From positions 1 through 8,477 of the forward strand of contig JAPOYQ010000455.1 in NCBI GenBank assembly GCA_026706505.1: a DNA stretch of 8,477 nucleotides, in the 5' to 3' direction. Within the stretch, counting starts at the first letter, position 1. Every line of letters starts with the position of its first letter. This stretch comes from Gemmatimonadota bacterium (GTDB lineage Bacteria; Latescibacterota; UBA2968; UBA8231). The translations under genes and the position numbers were made by a program. Below, in pieces: positions 1 through 5,685 of the stretch. The notes under the pieces were generated by a model. It was not told where the DNA came from, did no database searches, and saw nothing but the letters and a program-made list of their open reading frames with translations.

Positions 1-822
1 AATCGCCAAGCGATCTTGGGGAAAGCCGGCACCCTCAAAGGCATCCACAAGTTGGCGCAGGTTGGCGATTCCCTCAGCAGCGCGATCGTTATCGCCGCAG
101 GAGCGTTCGATCTGGTCGAGTATCTCGGCATTCGCGCCCGTAGTCTGCACCGTCGCCAGAATGTGCTCGGCCTGTTCGCCGGAGACCGAAGCCGTATCGC
201 TCATCTCAGCAGCGACCTTTTCCGCGCCAATTTTCTGCAACTTGTCGAGGGCGCGAAGGATAGCTGCCGACGCCTCGGCCAAACCGAGCGATTCGAGCAG
301 ACCGTTGAGGACTAGGCGGTTATTGACGTGGATGGCGAAGCGCTCAAAGCCCAAGGCCGCGAGCAAATCGTGGATGACGAGTACCGTTTCAATATCCGCA
401 GCATTCGCGTCAGTACCGATGGTGTCAAAGTCACACTGGTAGAACTCGCGATAGCGGCCGTGCTGGGTATTCTCACCGCGCCAGACCGGACCAATATGAT
501 AGCGCTTGAAGGGGGTGCCAAGTTGGCCTATGTGCTGGGCAGCAAAGCGAGCAAAGGGCACAGTCAGGTCAAAGCGCAGCGCCACATCGCGGCCTCCGTG
601 ATCCGCGAAGCGATACATCTGCTTGTCGCTCTCGTCGCCGCCTTTACCAGTGAGTATCTCGCTGTATTCAAGCGCGGGCGTGTCGATGGGGGCAAAGCCG
701 TAGGAGCGGAAAACCGCGCGGGCCTTGTCGATCAATTCCTCGCGCGGCATGGCCAAGACAGGAGGGAAATCGCGGAAACCCTTGAGGGTTCGCGGTGGGA
801 TCAGTTCTCTTTTGTTGGACAT
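1..822 (-). CDS. hisS: Histidyl-tRNA synthetase, N-terminal part (gene runs off the left edge)
   Basis: Class II aminoacyl-tRNA synthetase that charges tRNA-His in the cytoplasm. Reading the minus strand from ATG at 822 gives 274 open codons to base 1, with no stop, so the C-terminal part (rest of the catalytic core and anticodon-binding domain) lies outside the window. Visible signatures are the class II motif 1 region around residues 11-50 (RTLKGFRDFPP, then YGFAPIDTPALE), the LRFDLTVPFARF segment at 82-93, and motif 2 at 107-136 (RYHIGPVWRGEN, then GRYREFYQCDFDTIG). The start at 822 keeps the conserved RTLKGFRD segment; no good Shine-Dalgarno precedes it. It lies 4 bases after the stop of the upstream dehydratase gene, which suggests translational coupling. 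LTVPFARF, REFYQCDFD and ALDKLQKI (191-198) resemble the eukaryote/archaea-like HisRS lineage more than the E. coli type. The family call is very secure. Confidence 0.96.
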   Translation of the reverse strand, partial: MSNKRELIPPRTLKGFRDFPPVLAMPREELIDKARAVFRSYGFAPIDTPALEYSEILTGKGGDESDKQMYRFADHGGRDVALRFDLTVPFARFAAQHIGQLGTPFKRYHIGPVWRGENTQHGRYREFYQCDFDTIGTDANAADIETVLVIHDLLAALGFERFAIHVNNRLVLNGLLESLGLAEASAAILRALDKLQKIGAEKVAAEMSDTASVSGEQAEHILATVQTTGANAEILDQIERSCGDNDRAAEGIANLRQLVDAFEGAGFPQDRLAI

Positions 823-826
823 AGGT

Positions 827-1960
827 TTACCAGTTTGTAAACGAACCGTCTTCACGGCGCAGAATCGGGCCGCCGAGCCATTTGAACTCGTAGTGTTCGG
901 CAGCTTCATCGTTGAATTCTATTCCCAAGCCGGGGAGCTCTGGCGGTAAGAGACAGCCGGACTCATAGGGCAGTTGCACCGGAAAGACATCTTCCATCAC
1001 GGAACGACCAATGAGGCCGCCCTCTTGCACGGCGAAATTGTCGCAGGCAATGTCGAGGTGGGCGCAGGCGGCAGCCGAGACCGGGCCGAGGGGATTGTGC
1101 GGGACGATCTTGATGTAGTGGGTTTCGCACCAGTTGGCCACTTTGCGCGCCTCGGTCAGCCCGCCGACAATGCACAGGTCAATCCGCGCATAGTCCATCA
1201 GCTCCTCTTCGATCATCTGTCGGAACTCCCACTTGGTCGCGTAGTGCTCGCCAACAGCCAGCGGACAGCTTACGTGATGGCGCACTTGGCGATAGGTCTG
1301 GGGATTTTCGCAGCGCAACGGATCCTCGATGAAGAAGGGATCGTACTCCTCGAGCTGGCGGCCGAGGCGGATGGTGTCGGGCGGGTCGAGGCGGGTGTGG
1401 ACGTCAATGCAGATTTCGATTTCCGGCCCGACGGCTTCGCGCGCGGCGGCAAAGTGGGCGATTGAATCGCGAACAGCCGTGCGCGGTTCGAGGATCCCGT
1501 CGCGATCAAAAACCGACATCCGCAGGTACTTCCAGCCCTCGGCAACCCGTTCCTGGGCCGCACGGGCAGTGTCTGCGGGCGTCTTGCCGCCGATGCCCGT
1601 GTAGCAGAAGACGCGCTCGCGCATCTTGCCGCCCAAGAGCATGTACACGGGTTGCCCCAGCGCCTTACCCTTGATGTCCCACAGCGCAATGTCAATGGCC
1701 GACATGGCAGCCGCGTTGATCCGACCGCCGGGGAAGAAATCGACGCGGAACAGCAGTTGCCAAATGTATTCGGTGTTAAGCGGATCCAGGCCGATGATGT
1801 GGCGCTTCATGTGTTCGATAGCGCCAACGCCGGCCTGCTCCTTCCAAGTAATGCCAAACTCGCCCACACCGTACAACCCGTCGTCCGTCTCGACTTTGAC
1901 GAAGAGGTAATTGCGCGACCCGTGGCAGATGGGAAAGGTTTTGACGTCGGTAATTTTCAT
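827..1960 (-). CDS. Enolase-superfamily sugar-acid dehydratase (mandelate racemase/DgoD-like)
   Basis: Cytoplasmic Mg-dependent enzyme of 377 residues, the usual length for the mandelate racemase/muconate lactonizing enzyme group. The N-terminal capping domain is about residues 1-125 and includes AIDIALWDIKGKALGQPVY (88-106). The barrel carries the metal ligands D186 (in CIDVH), E212 (FIED) and E238 (AVGEH). The D-x-H pair D186/H188 and H288 in PHNPLGP match the arrangement of the two catalytic histidines in galactonate dehydratase and the mannonate dehydratase subgroup. The likely reaction is loss of water from an aldonic acid to give a 2-keto-3-deoxy acid. Exact substrate cannot be read from sequence: D-galactonate, D-mannonate, D-gluconate or another acid are all possible. 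A strong AAGGAGG lies six bases before the ATG, which fixes the start. It sits between ubiA-like and hisS genes on the same strand, not in a sugar-catabolism cluster. The family is sure, the substrate unknown. Confidence 0.93.
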   Translation of the reverse strand: MKITDVKTFPICHGSRNYLFVKVETDDGLYGVGEFGITWKEQAGVGAIEHMKRHIIGLDPLNTEYIWQLLFRVDFFPGGRINAAAMSAIDIALWDIKGKALGQPVYMLLGGKMRERVFCYTGIGGKTPADTARAAQERVAEGWKYLRMSVFDRDGILEPRTAVRDSIAHFAAAREAVGPEIEICIDVHTRLDPPDTIRLGRQLEEYDPFFIEDPLRCENPQTYRQVRHHVSCPLAVGEHYATKWEFRQMIEEELMDYARIDLCIVGGLTEARKVANWCETHYIKIVPHNPLGPVSAAACAHLDIACDNFAVQEGGLIGRSVMEDVFPVQLPYESGCLLPPELPGLGIEFNDEAAEHYEFKWLGGPILRREDGSFTNW

Positions 1961-1966
1961 AGAGAA

Positions 1967-1973
1967 CCTCCTT
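1967..1973 (-). promoter_or_regulatory. Strong ribosome binding site of the dehydratase gene
   Basis: The minus strand reads AAGGAGG followed by TTCTCT and ATG, a near-perfect Shine-Dalgarno at a six-base spacing. It is the best one in the window and fixes the start of the dehydratase at 1960. The other genes of the minus-strand block have weak or distant sites, so this gene may be translated more efficiently than its neighbours. Confidence 0.8.
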
Positions 1974-2000
1974 TAGTAGCTCCATAATATCAGGCCGCGC

Positions 2001-2849
2001 CTAGCCCAAAGCAAAGACGGCCTCGCCGACGACGATGGCCACAAGCCCCAAAAACATGCCGACTTTGAGCAAGCGGCCGAGGCGGTCGTCGGACAGCACT
2101 GCGCGTTGGCGATACAATTGCCAGAGGACGTAGCCGACCAAGACATGGAGCGGCAGCAAAGCGAGCGCGTAGAGTGCGCCGTAGATGCCCGAGAAAAACG
2201 GCATCCAAGTAAACCCAACCAAGATCAAATAAACGATAGCCACGAGCACCCCAGCTTGGGTCCGTCCCCAACGCAGAGGCAAGGTGCGCTCGCCGCGGAT
2301 CTGATCCCCGGCCACGTCTTCGATGTCCTTGACGATTTCCCGCCCCAAGTGAAAGAGGAAAGCAAAAAGCGCCGGAATCCACGCGCGCCCGATATCGCCA
2401 GCGGCCAAGGCGCCATAGGGAAAGGCAATAGCCCCGACAAAAGCGACGAGCACATTGCCCCACAGCAGGCTGTTTTTTAAGGAAATACTATAGACGGCGA
2501 GCAAGGCGACAACGGCTAAGGCGATCAATCCATGCCAGAGGCTGAGCCAAAACGCGAGCGCACAGCCAGCTAAAGCGAGAAGCACACTTTGCATGCGGGC
2601 CGCGTTCGGGCTGAGGCGGCCGGAAGGCAAAGGGCGCAGCGGGCGATTGATGCGATCAACGTCGATATCCATCAAATCGTTGAAGGCATTGCCGGCACCA
2701 TTGATCAACGCAGCAGAAAGGGCGGCGAGCAGAATAGCGGGCCAAACAAGGATTTGGTCTGCGGTCAAAGCACCAATGCCGACCGAGAGCGTCGTGATCA
2801 GGCCGTTGAGCGGCCGGGGCAGGAGGAAAAAGGTGCTGAGTTGCGCCAA
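2001..2849 (-). CDS. UbiA-family prenyltransferase, digeranylgeranylglyceryl-phosphate synthase-like
   Basis: Integral membrane protein of 282 residues, almost wholly hydrophobic, with about eight or nine membrane segments as in the UbiA family. Both Mg/diphosphate-binding Asp-rich motifs are present: NDLMDIDVD (57-65, pattern NDxxDxxxD) followed by RINRPLRPLPSGRLS, and KDIEDVAGD (174-182, DxxDxxxD) inside REIVKDIEDVAGD followed by RGERTLP. YSISLKNSLLWGN (120-132) is the conserved middle loop. The INRPLRPLPSGR and REIVKDIEDVAGD wording is that of archaeal DGGGP synthase, which adds a second geranylgeranyl chain to geranylgeranylglyceryl phosphate, and of its bacterial relatives. Quinone or chlorophyll-type prenyl transfer remains possible. 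The start used is TTG at 2849: the N-terminus fits the family, but no Shine-Dalgarno is close. An AGGAG at 2884-2888, just past the upstream stop, is too far away. It lies 40 bases after the TMTC-like gene and 40 before the dehydratase gene. Confidence 0.9.
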   Translation of the reverse strand: MAQLSTFFLLPRPLNGLITTLSVGIGALTADQILVWPAILLAALSAALINGAGNAFNDLMDIDVDRINRPLRPLPSGRLSPNAARMQSVLLALAGCALAFWLSLWHGLIALAVVALLAVYSISLKNSLLWGNVLVAFVGAIAFPYGALAAGDIGRAWIPALFAFLFHLGREIVKDIEDVAGDQIRGERTLPLRWGRTQAGVLVAIVYLILVGFTWMPFFSGIYGALYALALLPLHVLVGYVLWQLYRQRAVLSDDRLGRLLKVGMFLGLVAIVVGEAVFALG

Positions 2850-2889
2850 GAAAGTTTGCGACGAGATCGAGTAAAGGGGCGCACTCCTG

Positions 2890-5411
2890 CTACTGTCTGC
2901 GCCGCATATCTTTAAGGTAGGTCTGCGCCGATTCCAAGTTCGGATCCAAAGATAGGGCGCGTTCGAGGTTCTGAATCGCCTCGTCGGTGCGGCCTAGGTA
3001 GAAAAGCGAGGCGGCCATGTTGGTGTGGTTTTGCGCCTTGGCGTGACCGATATCGATCAGAGTCCGATACAGACCGAGTGCCTCCTCGTAACGCTTCTGC
3101 CCGAAACGCACAAAGGCTAAGTGATCGAGCGCTTCCGTGTTGTGCGGTTCGACTAGCAGGGCGCGTTCGTACTGCTCCGCTGCAACTTTGGTCCGCCCCA
3201 GTTCCTGCGATGCCTGACCCATGAGGACATGAAGTCTAGCCGCCATCGGCAGGTCCGATTGCAGAGAGATGGCCTGTGTCAACGACGCGAGCGCTTCCTC
3301 ATAGCGCTCCAATTGGAATAGCGCATCGCCCATGCCGGCATAGGCCAGCGCGTGCTCGGGGTCAATTTCGAGCACTACGCGGTACGACGCGATGGCTTCC
3401 TCATGGTGCCCCTGTTTTCTTAGGATCTCGGCAATGTTCTGAAGGGTGGCCAGATCCTGCGGCTTCAGTTCTCGGACGCGGAGCAGATATTCGTCGGCTT
3501 CCTCAAAACGCTGCTGTGCAATCCGCAGACAGGCCATATATACGAGAGGTTCCACAGTACCGGGGTTGATCTCCATAGCGCGCTGGAAATGTTTTTCCGC
3601 TGTCTCGAGCCGGTCCAGCTCAAGCGACGCCCGGCCCATAAGGACGTAGAGAACACCCGAGATCGGCTGGTTCGGTCGAAGAGAAACTGCCCTGCTCAGC
3701 GACTTGATTGCCTCGTCGTATCGACCGAGGCGGAACAAAGCATCGCCCATGCCGGCATGAGCCAGCGCGTACTCCGGGTCGTTCTCCAGCACAGTGCGGA
3801 ACGACGCGATGGCTTCCTCATAACGCTCCTGTCTCCTCAGCACCTCGCCCAAATTATGGTGGGAGGTATTATGGCGAGGATCGAGTTCCAAGGCGCGGAG
3901 AACGCTCTCTTCGGCTTCTTTGAGATGGTTCATTTTTATAAGTGCGAGGCCGAGGGTGGAATGTGCGTTAGCGAAATCTGGGCGCTGTTCCACCGCGATG
4001 CGGGCGGCAGCGCGGGCTTCCTCCGCACGGTCCTCCTCGGCCAATGCCGCGGCCAGATTGAGATGTGCATCTCGCGCCTCGGGATTGAAAGAGACAATGT
4101 GGCTGAAGAGACTGATCTCGTCCCGGTAGATGCCCGCCTGCTGCCAGGTCATCGCTCCGAGAAGCGCCAAAACGACCACTGCGAGGCCGCACGCGCCTAT
4201 CCTGAAAGAACTCGCTAGCCTACCCACGCCGTGAACGGCACTACCGATGAGTACCGCCATCACGCCGATGCCGGCCAGATACTGAAAGCGGTCAGCGACG
4301 AGGGAAAACTGCATGTAGCCGTAATCCACAAAACCAAGCACTGGCGACAGCGTCACGGCAAAGAACGCCACCCCGGCCAGTGGCCCACGGCCCAAGCGCT
4401 CCCGGCCGAACCAGAGCAGCGCCGCAACCGCGATGCAGGCAACGACATAGATCCAGGCCAGCGGGTCGCTGATGCCGATATCCCACAGCGGATAAATCAC
4501 AGCCAGTTCGGTCGGCCACAGCAACTTACCGGCATAAAACCACAAGGCACGCGCCGCGATGAGCACTCGCTCGATCGGCGAGTAGCCCAGCGAAAGCGGC
4601 TCCCGGGAGGTGTAAAACGACAGGTCTGCGGCCGTGATGCACAGCGCGACTAGGAAAAACGGCATCAATCGAATCAGGTCGCTCTGCGTTACGCGGCCCC
4701 ACTGCCACCAGTGATAGATCAGCAGGGTTGCTGGCAGGGTGACCACAATGGACTTGCTCAACAAACCAGCCACGAACAGCACTAGGACGAGGATATAGCG
4801 TTCCCGTCGAGGCTCTTCCATCCCAGCACCGCGGTCAGATAGAACAGGGCCGAGAGCACATCCTTGCGCTCGATGATCCAAGCGACCGATTCGACGTGCA
4901 GGGGATGGACGGCAAACACCGCGGCAACCAACCAAGCACCGGGCACGCAAAGCCGCAGCAGCAGGTGCCACAGCAGCGCCGTGTTGGCGAAGTGCAGCAG
5001 AATGTTGACGACGTGATAGCCGGTCGGAGCCAACCCCCATAGCTTGTGTTCCAGCCAGAAGGTAGAGTACGTCAGCGGCCAATAATGGCCTTCCCCAACG
5101 TCTCCTTGCAAATAGGCACTTCTGGGAGTAAACCACAACTCCTCAATGCCGCCCCAGTCTCGAATGGCCGTCAACGTCGTCACTAGCTTATCGTCCCAGA
5201 CGAAGCCGGCCTGGGTAGCGGGAAAATAGCTGACGGCAACCAACAGAGCGAGAACCAAGAGGGCCAGAGCGTTCCGGCGCGAGACCCCGGTCGCCGTGCA
5301 AGGCGCGGGTACCTGTCGCGTCTTGCTGGGTTCACTCGCCTGCGGCGAGGAACTCGCATGAGAGCTGATCCGCCGTGGCGCGTGGTTTCCCCTATTCTTC
5401 CGTTTCGCCAT
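2890..5411 (-). CDS. TMTC-like membrane glycosyltransferase with C-terminal TPR array, apparently frameshifted
   Basis: This appears to be one gene split over two frames. The first frame (ATG 5411, stop at 4782) encodes 209 residues: a basic soluble tail, a first membrane helix near 46-64, the acidic pair VWDD at 71-74, and the HPLHVESVAWI-ERKD segment at 169-184 seen in TMTC-type proteins. The second frame, open from before 5136 to the stop at 2890, is meaningful only from about 4806 down. It continues with YILVLVLFVAGLLSKS, further helices, a DUF1736-like segment with ARALWFYAGKLLWPTELAV, and about eleven TPR units. Restoring one base near 4803-4806 gives about 840 residues, with TPRs from roughly residue 445. 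Family knowledge suggests a GT-C polyprenyl-phosphate-sugar-dependent O-glycosyltransferase (O-mannosylation in animal TMTC1-4); donor and target here are unknown. It is the first gene of the four-gene minus-strand block. It may be a pseudogene, or intact with a sequencing error. Confidence 0.85.
3046..3462 (-). repeat. Internal duplication, copy B (four-TPR module)
   Basis: Second copy of the 139-codon four-TPR module, in the same frame and adjacent to copy A. A final unpaired TPR and a short basic tail (DMRRRQ) follow it. Similarity between the copies is strongest in the first two TPRs (EAIAS...DP, AGMGDALF, YEEALASL against YDEAIKSL) and weaker in the last one, so the duplication is not very recent. 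Confidence 0.75.
3463..3879 (-). repeat. Internal duplication, copy A (four-TPR module)
   Basis: A 417-base (139-codon) block encoding four TPR units, followed directly by a diverged copy at 3046-3462. The copies align without a length change. EAIASFRTVLENDPEYALAH in A matches EAIASYRVVLEIDPEHALAY in B, both are followed by AGMGDALF, and VLMGRASLELDR matches VLMGQASQELGR. Both copies keep the same extra residues between their second and third TPR, so the unit duplicated was the four-repeat block rather than single TPRs. DNA identity is locally high, for example gcatcgcccatgccggcat is shared. Confidence 0.75.
4801..4806 (-). other. Probable one-base frameshift site in the TMTC-like gene
   Basis: On the minus strand the first frame reads AGC CTC GAC GGG AAC GCT (SLDGNA) and then soon stops at 4782. 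The second frame reads CGA CGG GAA CGC TAT (RRERY) and goes on into the conserved YILVLVLF helix. Inserting one G in the GGG run at 4803-4805 joins them as SLDGERYILVL. A G-run is a common place for a real one-base loss or a base-calling error. No X-XXY-YYZ slippery heptamer is present here, so programmed frameshifting is less likely. The exact position is uncertain by some codons, because both frames are open from 5136 to 4782. Confidence 0.7.
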
Positions 5412-5564
5412 TGACTTCGCTCATCTAACCTGCATCCGCTACCATCCGATCTGTCGTAGAACGTGGCATGATTTGGAGCCGGACGAAAACGGATTCGTCA
5501 AATTGTCCATCGCTGAGTTCGGCTTATAGGCCACTAGCACCATTGAAATTTATATAAAGCAAAA

Positions 5565-5593
5565 CAAAAAGGTCGCCGCCAAGAGACCTTTTG
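5565..5593 (-). terminator. Hairpin with T-rich run on the minus strand, possible terminator or attenuator
   Basis: AAAAGGTC (5567-5574) and GACCTTTT (5585-5592) can pair around a ten-base loop. On the minus strand the second arm runs on as GACCTTTTTGTTTTG, which resembles an intrinsic terminator, although the stem has only four bases of GC-containing core. On the plus strand the stem is followed by GCAG, with no U-tract. In the minus direction it would stop transcription that is antisense to the peptidase gene before it reaches the TMTC-like operon, or act as a leader attenuator if that operon's promoter lies further right. Which applies is not visible. Confidence 0.35.
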
Positions 5594-5621
5594 CAGCCAA
5601 AGCGCGCGGACAAATTTGCTC

Positions 5622-5650
5622 TTGACAGGCCCTAACGCGCAAAGTAGGTT
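5622..5650 (+). promoter_or_regulatory. Candidate sigma70-type promoter of the peptidase gene
   Basis: A perfect -35 box TTGACA (5622-5627) is followed after 17 bases by TAGGTT (5645-5650), a poor but possible -10 box (3 of 6 consensus positions). The likely transcript start near 5657 would leave a leader of about 29 bases before the peptidase ATG at 5686. The weak -10 fits a promoter that needs an activator, and the flanking CCCTAACG repeats are positioned for that. I see no comparably good promoter for the minus-strand block: the best minus-strand -35-like match, TTGACG near 5496-5501, lacks a good -10. Confidence 0.45.
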
Positions 5651-5658
5651 CCCTAACG
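5630..5658 (+). repeat. Paired direct repeat CCCTAACG around the promoter -10, possible operator
   Basis: CCCTAACG occurs at 5630-5637 and again at 5651-5658. The start-to-start distance is 21 bases, close to two helical turns, so both copies face the same side of the DNA. The first copy sits in the spacer between -35 and -10 and the second just after the -10 box. This is the geometry of a two-site regulator-binding region. The regulator is unknown, and none is encoded in this window. Confidence 0.35.
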
Positions 5659-5685
5659 TTTTGTTTCTCAACGAGTAAGCTAGCT

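Noticed and set aside
328..840. 170-codon plus-strand open frame over hisS
   Set aside because: It is antisense to the clear HisRS motif 1 and motif 2 coding sequence and has no recognisable domain.
1990..2463. 157-codon minus-strand frame inside the UbiA-like gene
   Set aside because: It overlaps the second Asp-rich motif in another frame and is Arg/Gly/Cys-rich without motifs.
3046..3879. CRISPR or satellite-type repeat
   Set aside because: The periodicity comes from coding TPR units and a 417-base in-frame duplication, not from short identical repeats with unique spacers.
4795..4830. Programmed -1 ribosomal frameshifting in the TMTC-like gene
   Set aside because: The direction needed is -1, but no slippery heptamer is present (the local reading is GAC GGG AAC) and no obvious stimulatory hairpin stands out. 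A lost base is simpler.
4807..5136. The in-frame extension of the second TMTC frame upstream to 5136 (begins MVYSQKCLF)
   Set aside because: Its first ~110 residues are low-complexity Arg/Ala-rich and lie opposite the well-conserved HPLHVESVAW/ERKD frame, so this part is an out-of-frame shadow.
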